A DNA stretch of 64,000 nucleotides. Origin: Microvirga ossetica (lineage in GTDB: Bacteria > Pseudomonadota > Alphaproteobacteria > Rhizobiales > Beijerinckiaceae). Location of the stretch: assembly GCF_002741015.1 (NCBI RefSeq), contig NZ_CP016620.1:124001-188000 (forward strand), written 5' to 3'. The position numbers and the translations under genes were made by a program. Below, piece after piece: positions 9,393 through 17,190 of the stretch. The notes under the pieces are model-generated. The model ran no database searches and was not told where the DNA came from. It saw nothing but the letters and a program-made list of their open reading frames with translations. Each line of letters starts with the position of its first letter. The first letter of the stretch is position 1.

Positions 9393-10310
9393 ATGATCAA
9401 CTTTCGCGGCGTCGTGCCCCCCGTCGTTACTCCCCTGACCAAGAACTTCGAGGTCGATTATCCCTCCTACACCAGGGTCTTGGAGCATCTGATTGCAGGC
9501 GGCGTGCATGGCCTCTTCGTGCTCGGCTCGACGGGCGAGGTCATATTCCATGACGAAGCCACACGGCGCCACATCCTCGAGCACACGGTAAAGGTGGTGA
9601 ACGGACGCCTGCCGATCCTCGCCGGCGTCATCGATCCGACCACCGACCGGGTAATCGGTCATGCGAAAGCGGCGCAATCGATCGGTGTCGATGCCATCGT
9701 CGTCACGGCTCCGTTCTATACCCGGACGAGCCAGCCGGAGGTCGTCGACCACTTCCGGTATGTGCGCGAGGCGATCGACATCCCCGTGATCGCCTATGAT
9801 ATTCCGGTTTGCGTTCATACTAAGCTCGAGCGCAAGACGACGGTGACACTGGCCCGCGAAGGCACCATCGCAGGGCTCAAGGATTCGAGCGGCGACGACG
9901 GCAACTTCCGGTTCTGTCTGCTCGATCTCGCCGACAAGCCTGACATGTTCCTGATGACAGGCTCGGAGATCATTGTCGACAACGCCCTCCAGATGGGAGC
10001 ACATGGTGTCGTCCCGGGTCTCGCGAACGTGGATCCGCAGGGTTACGTGCGGCTGTGGGACCACGCTCAGGCTGGAGACTGGGAGGCCGCGCGCAAGGAG
10101 CAGGAGAGATTGTGCCGGCTGTTTGAAATGGTCTGGGTTTCGTTGCCCCGCACGAGCGCCGGCTCGGCGGGCGTCGGCGCCTTCAAAACCGCGATGCGCG
10201 CCCTCGGTGTCATTGCCACCAACACGATGGCCCGGCCTCAGCGCTCGCTCAACGGTGAGGAGACCGCGAAGGTTGAAGAGATCGTCCGAGCCGCCGGGCT
10301 TACGGGCTGA
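9393..10310 (+). CDS. DHDPS/NanA-family aldolase, probable N-acetylneuraminate lyase
   Basis: 305 residues, a class I aldolase TIM barrel. GSTGE (about 48-52) is the carboxylate-binding motif, [11 protein letters not shown] carries the catalytic Tyr, and GLKDSSGD (about 164-171) carries the Schiff-base Lys. The GSTGE spelling and the operon context favour sialic-acid lyase (Neu5Ac to ManNAc plus pyruvate), which would feed nanEK. The YDIP motif differs from the YNIP of E. coli NanA, so another 2-keto-3-deoxy acid is possible. It sits between the permeases and ATPases of the transporter. Confidence 0.8.
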   Translation: MINFRGVVPPVVTPLTKNFEVDYPSYTRVLEHLIAGGVHGLFVLGSTGEVIFHDEATRRHILEHTVKVVNGRLPILAGVIDPTTDRVIGHAKAAQSIGVDAIVVTAPFYTRTSQPEVVDHFRYVREAIDIPVIAYDIPVCVHTKLERKTTVTLAREGTIAGLKDSSGDDGNFRFCLLDLADKPDMFLMTGSEIIVDNALQMGAHGVVPGLANVDPQGYVRLWDHAQAGDWEAARKEQERLCRLFEMVWVSLPRTSAGSAGVGAFKTAMRALGVIATNTMARPQRSLNGEETAKVEEIVRAAGLTG

Positions 10311-10314
10311 AGCC

Positions 10315-11325
10315 ATGCACGCCGACCAGATCCTGGATATCTCAGGTCTCAAGACGGTCTTCCGGATTGGCGAGCGCGACGTTGCGGCCGTGCAGGACCT
10401 GGATCTGACCATTGCGCCAGGCGAAACCCTGGCGCTGGTCGGCGAATCCGGCTCAGGCAAATCCGTCACCAGCCTCTCGATCATGGGCCTTCTTCCAAAG
10501 CGGATCGGGCGGGTGGCCGACGGCAGCATTCGGTTTCGAGGAAAGTCGGGCCAGACACTCGACCTTGCCAAACTCGATGCTGAGAGCATGCGGCAGATCC
10601 GCGGCAATGACATCGCCATGGTCTTCCAGGAGCCTATGACGAGCCTCAACCCGGTCTATACCATCGGCGAGCAGATCGCCGAGCCCATGCGCATCCATCT
10701 CGGGCGCGGCCACAAGGATGCCGCGAGCACCGCGGTCAAACTCTTGGCCGACGTCGGCATCCCCGATCCCGAGCGGCGTGCCAGGCAATACCCGCACGAG
10801 CTCTCAGGAGGCATGCGCCAGCGTGCCACCATCGCAATGGCACTTGCCTGCGATCCGGTCCTGCTGATCGCCGACGAGCCCACCACCGCGCTCGACGTGA
10901 CGATCCAAGCCCAGATCCTCGATTTGCTGCAGACGCTGCAGGCAGAACGCGGCATGGGCATCCTGTTCGTCACGCATAACTTAGGCGTGGTGGCGGAGAT
11001 CGCCGGCCGGGTGGCCGTGATGTATGCGGGCCGGATCGTTGAGACCGGCACCGTTTCCGACGTGTTCGCGCATCCGCGCCATCCCTATACGGTCGGCCTG
11101 ATGCGATCCGTCCCTAAGCTGGGCGAGGCAACCGAGTTGAAACGGAAGGGTCTTTCCCTGCCGACCATTGCGGGCTCTGTGCCAAGCCTCATGCAACTCC
11201 CGAAAGGTTGTTCGTTTGCGCCCCGCTGTTCCTATGCGATCGACGCATGCCGGGCCGATGTGCCACCCTTGTTTGACACCGGCAATAGCCAGAAGAGCCG
11301 CTGTATCAGATGGCAGGAGGTTTAG
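10315..11325 (+). CDS. ABC transporter ATP-binding protein, DppD/OppD type
   Basis: 336 residues from ATG 10315, four bases after the aldolase stop; a longer in-frame extension upstream is only the aldolase read in another frame. Walker A GESGSGKS, signature LSGGMRQR, Walker [13 protein letters not shown] and the H-loop [10 protein letters not shown] are all present. The C-terminal oligopeptide/dipeptide extension has the Cys-rich [15 protein letters not shown], an Fe-S-like motif of DppD/OppD proteins. Confidence 0.92.
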   Translation: MHADQILDISGLKTVFRIGERDVAAVQDLDLTIAPGETLALVGESGSGKSVTSLSIMGLLPKRIGRVADGSIRFRGKSGQTLDLAKLDAESMRQIRGNDIAMVFQEPMTSLNPVYTIGEQIAEPMRIHLGRGHKDAASTAVKLLADVGIPDPERRARQYPHELSGGMRQRATIAMALACDPVLLIADEPTTALDVTIQAQILDLLQTLQAERGMGILFVTHNLGVVAEIAGRVAVMYAGRIVETGTVSDVFAHPRHPYTVGLMRSVPKLGEATELKRKGLSLPTIAGSVPSLMQLPKGCSFAPRCSYAIDACRADVPPLFDTGNSQKSRCIRWQEV

Positions 11326-11327
11326 GG

Positions 11328-12296
11328 ATGGAGAAACCACTGCTTTCAGTCAGGGGGTTGACCAAGCATTTCAAGCCGGCGGGCTTTTCCCGTGGCTCCG
11401 TCGTACGTGCGCTCGAGGATGTCTCCTTTGATGTACCACGCGGTAAGGTCGTCGGCCTCGTCGGAGAGTCAGGCAGCGGCAAGACCACAATCGGGCGCTC
11501 GGTGCTGCGCCTGATTGAGCCGACGTCCGGCGAGGTGCACTTCAATGGTACCGACCTCACCAAGCTCTCATCCGCCGAGATGCGCCGACAGCGCAAGGGC
11601 ATGCAGTACATCTTCCAGGACCCCTACGCGAGCCTGTCGCCGCGAATGACGATCGGCCAGATCCTGACAGAGGGCCTTGAGATCCAACGAGTGGGAACGC
11701 GTCAGGAGCGGACACAGCGCGCCAAGGCAGCACTTGCCACCGTCGACCTGCCAGCCGATGCCTTCGACCGCTATGCGCATGAGTTTTCGGGTGGGCAGCG
11801 CCAACGCATCGGGATCGCGCGCGCCTTGGCGCTAGAGCCGCAGCTGATCGTGGCCGACGAGCCTGTCTCCGCACTTGATGTCTCGATCCAGGCTCAGATC
11901 GTCAATCTGCTGCGCGATCTGCAGATCCGCCTTGGACTGACCATGCTGTTCATCTCGCACGATCTCGCCGTTGTTGAGTACATCTGTGATACCGTCATCG
12001 TGCTCTACCTCGGGCGCATCATGGAAATCGCGCCGAGCGAAAAGCTCTATGCCGATCCGCGCCACCCCTATACGCGAGCGTTGCTCTCGGCGATTCCGTC
12101 TCCCGATCCAGCCAGAGCTCGCACCCGGCAGATCCTAACAGGGGACATTCCAAGTCCGGCCAACCCTCCTTCCGGGTGTGTTTTCCGCACCCGTTGCCCG
12201 TTCGCAGCCGAGCAATGTGCGGCAGTCGTGCCGCCGCTCGAAGAGGTGTCACCCGGCCACTTCAAGGCCTGCATCCGCCGTGACGTGAGCGGATGA
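11328..12296 (+). CDS. ABC transporter ATP-binding protein, DppF/OppF type
   Basis: 322 residues from [11 protein letters not shown] at 11328; AGGAGG at 11315-11320 supports this start over the ATG at 11310, which would overlap the upstream gene. Walker [11 protein letters not shown]-loop [13 protein letters not shown], signature FSGGQRQR, Walker [13 protein letters not shown] and C-terminal [15 protein letters not shown]. It is the second ATPase of the Dpp-type importer. Confidence 0.92.
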   Translation: MEKPLLSVRGLTKHFKPAGFSRGSVVRALEDVSFDVPRGKVVGLVGESGSGKTTIGRSVLRLIEPTSGEVHFNGTDLTKLSSAEMRRQRKGMQYIFQDPYASLSPRMTIGQILTEGLEIQRVGTRQERTQRAKAALATVDLPADAFDRYAHEFSGGQRQRIGIARALALEPQLIVADEPVSALDVSIQAQIVNLLRDLQIRLGLTMLFISHDLAVVEYICDTVIVLYLGRIMEIAPSEKLYADPRHPYTRALLSAIPSPDPARARTRQILTGDIPSPANPPSGCVFRTRCPFAAEQCAAVVPPLEEVSPGHFKACIRRDVSG

Positions 12297-12358
12297 GGGC
12301 CGGGTACTGAAGCGTCGAGCGCACCAAGCCTACATCACCAGAAACGGGAGGAATGCTC

Positions 12359-12508
12359 ATGACTTCCAGGCCACTTGCGCAGTCGCTCGTCGGAACAGTC
12401 GCCGCTATTGGACTGTCCCTGAACGTCGCAGCGGCTGAACCAGACTGGCCAGACCGGGTCCGGAACAAGATCTGCTCCCAAAACGGTACCGTCAGGTTAA
12501 CGAGCTGA
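12359..12508 (+). pseudogene. Truncated gene for a secreted protein, cut by the IS6-like element
   Basis: GGGAGG at 12346-12351 precedes ATG 12359. The product opens with a clear Sec signal peptide (LAQSLVGTVAAIGLSLNVAAA) and mature residues EPDWPDRVRNKI before the IS terminal repeat begins at 12490; the reading frame ends at 12508 inside the element. It is 62 bases after the last transporter gene and was probably the end of that operon. Too little remains to name it; another periplasmic binding protein or a secreted hydrolase would fit. Confidence 0.65.
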
Positions 12509-13292
12509 CGTCGCAAAGCCTCACGGGATCAGCCGGTCAGACGCCAGCAGCGAGGCCAGCCACCTCGGCCCAGGTCGTAAGGGCCTGGGCCCGCGCTTTG
12601 CGATGATCAGCGGCGGTGGAGTTGGCGGGTCGGCGGAAGAGGTTTCCAACTTGATCGTGGACTGAGAGGAATCGCTGGGCCTGCCCGGCTGATTTGAAGC
12701 ACTTCATAACGCGTTCGCGTCGTCGCGTCGGCTGATGGCTGTTTTCCGCGCGATTGTTTAAGCCCTTATGCTGCCGATGCTCCACGCTCGGCGTGATCTC
12801 GCGCTTTGCCGCACCGTAGCTGGCCAGCTTGTCCGTGATCATCACTCGAGGGACGATACCCTGCTTCTTGAGCAGCTTGCGCAGCAGGCGCTTTGCGGCC
12901 TTGGCGTTGCGGCGGCTCTGAACCAGGATGTCGAGCACGACGCCGTGCTGGTCGACCGCGCGCCAGAGCCAATGCTTCCGGCCCGCAATGCTGACCACCA
13001 CCTCATCGAGGTGCCATTTGTCCCCGGGCGCGGGCAGACGCCGCCGGATTTGGTTGGCATAGCCTTGCCCGAACTTCAGCGCCCACTGCCGCACAGTCTC
13101 GTGGCTGACCTCGATGCCCCGTGCCGCGAGCATCTCCTCGACCATGCGCAGACTGAGCGGAAACCGGAAGTAGAGCCAGACGGCATGGCTGATCACCTCA
13201 GCCGGGAAGCGGTGGCGGGCATAGAAAGGATGACGAGTTGATACCATCCCTCACGTATGGCTCTCAGTAGTCACTACCGCGTTAACCTGACG
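12490..13292 (-). mobile_element. IS6-family-like insertion sequence
   Basis: About 803 bases bounded by a perfect 13-bp inverted repeat, CGTCAGGTTAACG at 12490-12502 and its complement at 13280-13292, enclosing one transposase gene. The 8 bases outside each end (AACGGTAC on the left, ATGCCCTG on the right) do not match, so the usual IS6 target duplication is absent. The two flanks therefore probably come from different places joined by recombination or deletion. Confidence 0.8.
12537..13247 (-). CDS. IS6-family DDE transposase
   Basis: 236 residues, normal length for IS6/IS26 transposases. N-terminal HTH region SLRMVEEMLAARGIEVSHETVRQWALKFG, catalytic D in DKWHLDEVVV, second D in VMITDKLASYG, and E in NNRAENSHQPTRRRER, which is the IS6 hallmark. 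It appears complete. Confidence 0.92.
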   Translation of the reverse strand: MVSTRHPFYARHRFPAEVISHAVWLYFRFPLSLRMVEEMLAARGIEVSHETVRQWALKFGQGYANQIRRRLPAPGDKWHLDEVVVSIAGRKHWLWRAVDQHGVVLDILVQSRRNAKAAKRLLRKLLKKQGIVPRVMITDKLASYGAAKREITPSVEHRQHKGLNNRAENSHQPTRRRERVMKCFKSAGQAQRFLSVHDQVGNLFRRPANSTAADHRKARAQALTTWAEVAGLAAGV

Positions 13293-13361
13293 ATGCCCTG
13301 GCAGGTGTGGCCTGATGTGCCCTGAACGACCTCAATGGAGTTCAATGGCTCCAGTTCGCAA

Positions 13362-13643
13362 TCAGGCAGCCAGAGCCCGAAGCCGCCTCTGCAAGCTTTC
13401 AAGCTGCTGAACGTAGGGCATACGCCGCTCTCGATGGCATTCTTGCAGCTTTCTAATCGTCGTCTGCTTCAGCCACTCATCCGCTGAGCTATTCCTGACA
13501 GTCTCAACGTCACTCTCATGCTCGAAGTCAATGTCGGCTACGGTCGCCAGAAGCGATTGCACCAACGGCAGAAGCTCAGGAGGATACATCCGAGAAGCAT
13601 CCATTCCAGCGTTAGAAGATCGACGTTCCGGGTTAGCGGCCAT
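13362..13643 (-). CDS. Hypothetical protein, 93 residues
   Basis: I do not recognise a family. The ATG at 13643 has GAGGG seven bases upstream, which supports translation. The product is soluble and charged, with a C-terminal helical stretch rich in Arg, Gln and Leu (QLESLQRRLRAL) and no signal peptide. It stands alone between the IS6 element and PRC-barrel fragments. Confidence 0.55.
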   Translation of the reverse strand: MAANPERRSSNAGMDASRMYPPELLPLVQSLLATVADIDFEHESDVETVRNSSADEWLKQTTIRKLQECHRERRMPYVQQLESLQRRLRALAA

Positions 13644-13796
13644 GTGTTCCCTCGGCTTGTTATTGGTTGCTGACGTAGCCTGTTACTGGCCCACGTGGGC
13701 TGTCGTTGAGTTCCACGCAATGATCCTATGGAAGTAGCACTTATGGGTAAGCGCCTCTTCTGATCCGCCCAGGGATTAGGAGGGTGCTGATCCCTC

Positions 13797-14099
13797 TACG
13801 ACCCACGAGGTCACCGCATCGGCACGATCCACCACCTGATCAATGAGAAGGTGAGCGGGCGAGTGGTTTACGCCGTGATGACCTTTGGGGGTTTTCTTGG
13901 GATCGGCAGCCATGGGCACACAATCCCATGGGAGAAACTGAAGTACGATACCCAGCTTGGCGGCTACAGAACCGATATCACGCAGGAGCAGCTAACTGAT
14001 GCTCCGGTCGTCTCTGGCGATGAGAAAGATTGGGGGGACCGCAGGCGTGAGCAGGACCATCACGATCACTGGAAAGTGCCGCCCTACTGGGGCTGGTGA
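13797..14099 (+). pseudogene. PRC-barrel protein fragment, 5' end missing
   Basis: The frame reads YDPRGHRIGTIHHLINEKVSG then VVYAVMTFGGFLGIGSHGHTIPWEKL, which is a PRC-barrel domain closely similar to residues 165-230 of the protein at 15413-16204. An in-frame TGA at 13788 lies just before the domain and no ATG is available; the only start is a GTG at 13851 inside the domain. It has lost its N-terminal half. The C-terminus (HHDHWKVPPYWGW) is intact. Confidence 0.7.
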
Positions 14100-14135
14100 G
14101 CAGCATTGCCAACACTGACCGCCCAAGCCTGAACC

Positions 14136-14255
14136 TTGCCGCTGCTCAGCATTGTATCGGTGCGATGTCGGTCCAGGCTGATGCTGTTAGTAAGCACGCT
14201 CCACGAGACGGGATGCTCGTCCGCGCCGATCCCAAGGATGCTATGCAACGTTACT
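14136..14255 (-). pseudogene. Degraded second PRC-barrel fragment, opposite strand
   Basis: Read on the minus strand this stretch gives ILGIGADEHPVSWSVLT and then SLDRHRTDT, matching the middle of PRC-barrel domains (FLGIGADEHPVPWSVL...LGGYRTD). No start or full domain survives. Bases 14256-14474 downstream hold nothing else recognisable apart from the ribosome site of the cupin gene. Confidence 0.5.
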
Positions 14256-14474
14256 GACGAACATTCCTAGCCTTTGCGGTCGCAGTCTCGGAGGAGTATA
14301 GTTTTGGCCCAATAACAAGTGTTCTGGCTGCCCTGAGTTGGATGCCTCTGTCATCAAGCGCAAAGGTCGGGCAGCGCCTCGGCCCACCTTCACCGGCCAC
14401 GTCGCTCTTGCTCGGGTCGAGCAAGAAAGTCGGCCCCGGCCCGGAGCAGGCGACCTCAACAACAGGAGGACGCT

Positions 14475-14891
14475 ATGCTGGACATCGACCGTAGATCAGC
14501 CCTTGCCATCGGTTTTGCCGGGCTATCAGGGCTTGTTCTTCCAGAACAGGCTGCCGCCCAAACCTATGGCCCCAACGAGGGTAAGGAACTGATCCAGGGC
14601 GTCAGGCAGATTGACTTAGGGGAGCGGGAGTCATTGATCCCTGCCTACAAGAAGGTGCATTTGCGTGACATCGTTCTACAACCCGGTGCCAAGACCCCGG
14701 ACAACACAATGATGAACGACATGCTCTGCCACATGTCCGAGGGCGAACTCGCGGTGGTGCAGAACGACAAACAGTTCACGGTCAAGAAGGGAGACGTGTG
14801 GACTTGCGCCAAGGGCAACACCACGGAAGGCACCCAGAACAAGAGCAATGCAATCGCCATCATGAGAATCATCGACCTGCTGACAACATGA
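14475..14891 (+). CDS. Secreted small cupin-domain protein
   Basis: 138 residues with an N-terminal export signal (DRRSALAIGFAGLSGLVLPEQAAAQ; the arginine pair and hydrophobic run suggest Tat or Sec). The rest is a single small beta-barrel with LRDIVLQPGAKTPDN and MSEGELAVVQNDKQFTVKKGDVW, the two cupin boxes with few metal ligands. AGGAGG lies seven bases before the ATG. It is probably co-transcribed with the GYD gene 50 bases downstream. Its ligand is unknown. Confidence 0.75.
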   Translation: MLDIDRRSALAIGFAGLSGLVLPEQAAAQTYGPNEGKELIQGVRQIDLGERESLIPAYKKVHLRDIVLQPGAKTPDNTMMNDMLCHMSEGELAVVQNDKQFTVKKGDVWTCAKGNTTEGTQNKSNAIAIMRIIDLLTT

Positions 14892-14941
14892 GCGAGCAGG
14901 TGATGGACACTTCCTTCCCATGGCAACCTCAGGAGAGCGCT

Positions 14942-15280
14942 ATGCCTATCTTCATTTCTCAGGGTCGGTATTCGCAAGATGCGATGCGCAATATGGCGAC
15001 CACGCCGGAAGACCGGACTGAGCCGGTATCCAAGCTCATTGAAGCTGCGGGCGGTAAGCTTCTGTCCTACTATGTGACCTTCGGCGAGTACGACTGGCTC
15101 CTCGTGGTCGAAGCGCCGGATGCACGCACGGTTGCGGCGGCGGTGATCACGGCGGCGGCAGGCGGCGGCGTGACAGACATGAAGACCACCCTTGCAATGA
15201 CCGGGGCTGAGGCCATGCAAGCCTTCCGCGCCGCAGGGGATCTCGCCAAGAACTTCAGGTCAGCCGGGCAGGCGGCGTGA
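14942..15280 (+). CDS. GYD-domain protein
   Basis: 112 residues starting MPIFISQGRYSQ at 14942 with AGGAGAG eight bases upstream. The sequence has the GYD-family pattern: a ferredoxin-like fold with KLLSYYVTFGEYDWLLVVEAPD and a Gly/Ala-rich middle. The family is small, cytoplasmic and of unknown role. It forms a pair with the cupin gene. Confidence 0.8.
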   Translation: MPIFISQGRYSQDAMRNMATTPEDRTEPVSKLIEAAGGKLLSYYVTFGEYDWLLVVEAPDARTVAAAVITAAAGGGVTDMKTTLAMTGAEAMQAFRAAGDLAKNFRSAGQAA

Positions 15281-15353
15281 TGACCGGAGCTTAGGTCTGA
15301 AGAAGCGAGGTTTGGACCGACACCTGCGCCGCAGGCAGGGTCTCGTTGATAAG

Positions 15354-15378
15354 TCCCGGTCCTATGAGGGGACCGGGA
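15354..15378. terminator. Hairpin between convergent genes
   Basis: Perfect 9-bp stem TCCCGGTCC (15354-15362) and GGACCGGGA (15370-15378) with a 7-base loop, placed between the GYD gene and the converging PRC-barrel gene. There is no T-run on either side, so terminator function is likely but not certain. Confidence 0.45.
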
Positions 15379-15412
15379 GCGGAATACCTCTGCCGCTTGC
15401 CTGTCCAGATCG

Positions 15413-16204
15413 TCAGGTCAGGACCCAGTAGTAGGACACCTGATAATGGTCGTGCAGATCCTGCTCACTCTGCCGATCCGGCCAGTCCTGACCGCGATCA
15501 CGGGAGAGACGCGGCGCACTCCGAAGCTGCTCTGCGGTAGTCTGGATCTGATAACCTCCCAGGCGGGGGGCATAATCGAGCATGCGCCAGGGGACGGCGT
15601 ACTCGTCCGCACCAACCCCAAAAAAGCCGCCAAACGACATCACGGCATAGGCAACACGTCCACTGAGCTTATCGATCATGACCCGCTCGACGGTGCCGAT
15701 GCGCTTGCCGCTCTGGTCGTAGACGGCAGTTCCTTCCACCCGGTCGCTTTCGATCAAAGGCTTGCCGGAGCGCTGACCAGGGGAGTCCCTTCGGCTCCTG
15801 GCACCAGATGGCGCACGGTCCTGGCTTCTGGTCAGACCACCAATGACCCAGGCCATACCAAGGCCGACCGCTCCGACCGCCAGCAGCGATACGAGCGGGG
15901 CGTTAGTGAATTGGTGCTCGATGGACTGTGTGGCTCGTTGATAGTAGCGCTGGGCCTGAGGATACCGGTCACTTGCTTCGCGGACATACCGCTGACCTTG
16001 ATCGTAAGCCTCACGGGCCACATCGGAGGCACGGTCTGCAACGTCAGCAACAGTGTTCCTCGCTTGGTCAACCAAGCTTTCGGTCGAGCCCCCGCTCCCT
16101 TGAGCATTCCCTTGAGGGTTAGGGCCATTACCGCCCGCTTGGGTTGCAGCATTGGACTGCACGTTTGCAGCTTGCCCGGTTCCTGTTCCCTGTTTCTCGT
16201 CCAT
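15413..16204 (-). CDS. PRC-barrel protein with membrane segment
   Basis: 263 residues from ATG 16204 (AGGAGA lies eight bases upstream; a GTG six bases earlier is too close to it). Residues 1-45 are a low-complexity Gly/Gln/Asn tail, 45-90 a charged amphipathic helix (DQARNTVADVADRASDVAR), and a membrane helix follows at about 103-122 (LVSLLAVGAVGLGMAWVIGG). The PRC-barrel is at about 160-240 (YDQSGKRIGTVERV, FGGFFGVGADEYAVPW). Such proteins are stress-linked in this group. It ends the three-gene unit starting at 16769. Confidence 0.82.
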   Translation of the reverse strand: MDEKQGTGTGQAANVQSNAATQAGGNGPNPQGNAQGSGGSTESLVDQARNTVADVADRASDVAREAYDQGQRYVREASDRYPQAQRYYQRATQSIEHQFTNAPLVSLLAVGAVGLGMAWVIGGLTRSQDRAPSGARSRRDSPGQRSGKPLIESDRVEGTAVYDQSGKRIGTVERVMIDKLSGRVAYAVMSFGGFFGVGADEYAVPWRMLDYAPRLGGYQIQTTAEQLRSAPRLSRDRGQDWPDRQSEQDLHDHYQVSYYWVLT

Positions 16205-16206
16205 GA

Positions 16207-16461
16207 TCACTCTCCTGTTGAGATGACGACCTGACTTCTTTGGGTGTGGCTTTCCAACTCCTCGACCAGCTTATCGTTCAACGTACCCTGAGGCTCGACT
16301 GCGGTGGTTTGGATGTACGGATTCCAATACGCAATCCTACAGCCGCGCTGGTATAGTTGTCCTTGCGCCCTTGTGGCGATGCAAAGTGTGAGCGGGGAGG
16401 GTAGCTGCCAGGACCCATCTGGGCAGAGATAGTTCAGTTCACTGGACCTTTCGGCGTTCAC
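16207..16461 (-). CDS. Hypothetical protein, 84 residues, translationally coupled
   Basis: A GTG start at 16461 overlaps the TGA of the upstream gene (GTGA), and the stop lies two bases before the PRC-barrel ATG, whose ribosome site is inside this frame. A longer frame from 16614 exists but would overlap the upstream gene by about 150 bases. The product has CPDGSWQLPSPLTLC and a QLYQRGCRIAYWNPY segment with three Cys. I do not recognise a family. Confidence 0.5.
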   Translation of the reverse strand: MNAERSSELNYLCPDGSWQLPSPLTLCIATRAQGQLYQRGCRIAYWNPYIQTTAVEPQGTLNDKLVEELESHTQRSQVVISTGE

Positions 16462-16769
16462 CGTTTTCCACCCTGGATCAGCATGAGCTTTCGCAGCATC
16501 GGTGGTAGATCCGGAGGAGGGCGACTGGTTGCCTCCAAGTCCGTGAAGCGGGCTTTGCACTTTGGATCGTATTGACCAGCAGGGCGCTCCCACGGGAGGG
16601 ACTTCCTCGGGCAATCGAGTGAGATCCTATCGAGGAGGTCACATAGCTGGATGTCGGCCCCATATTCCGCCGCAAGTCGTGCCAGCCGATACTGACCCCT
16701 ACGGTGAGGACAAAGGGGGCAATCGATCCGGACGATTATCCATGGAAAATCGCACAGCCGTTCAACCAT
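16458..16769 (-). CDS. Conserved small protein with Cys pairs (rhizobial, unknown function)
   Basis: 103 residues from ATG 16769 (MVERLCDFPW). It contains VRIDCPLCPHRRGQYRLARLA, then ISLDC and a C-terminal ARFTDLEATSRPPPDLPP; the CPLC motif could bind a metal. The pattern resembles a small protein I recall as widespread in Bradyrhizobium and Methylobacterium, with no known function. A frame extending upstream to 16967 is rejected as low-quality sequence. It is the first gene of a tight three-gene set. Confidence 0.7.
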   Translation of the reverse strand: MVERLCDFPWIIVRIDCPLCPHRRGQYRLARLAAEYGADIQLCDLLDRISLDCPRKSLPWERPAGQYDPKCKARFTDLEATSRPPPDLPPMLRKLMLIQGGKR

Positions 16770-17130
16770 CGCCGTCCCATAGCTATATGTGAACGAAATG
16801 AGAACGACAGTGTAGTGGTTCCATGTAGGCAGAGCATGCAGACCCAGGCCGGATATACCGGTCAGAAGTGACGGGAGCGGCGACAAAAGCTGGGGGAGAG
16901 GGTACGGGAGCCTACGGCGAAATACGGGCCGTATCGCACTCCCAGGTTTACCTAAGTGCCTGTGCAACTTCGATACTTAATGCCCTCTCCTGTGTTCTTC
17001 CTGGGAAAACTACGGATTGAATGTTTGGCCTTCCTGAGACCCACTGGCCGTGTCGTTCCCGACAATTGTCAGCCGGGACGGCGGAGGATCACCATTCGAG
17101 GGGGGGGGGCACGCCACAAGGATGGCTGCC
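16770..17130. other. Intergenic stretch, no gene seen
   Basis: 361 bases between a minus-strand unit and the interrupted plus-strand gene; it should hold divergent promoters. The only unusual item is a G-run of about ten bases near 17101-17109. No convincing reading frame is present. Confidence 0.5.
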
Positions 17131-17190
17131 ATGGACAAATTCGACCACGTCCTGAACTGGAAGCTGAAACAGGGCTCGCACACCTTCCCC

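Noticed and set aside
16461..16614. Longer start for the 84-residue protein at 16614
   Set aside because: It would overlap the Cys-motif gene by about 150 bases with no family sequence; the GTGA overlap gives a better start.
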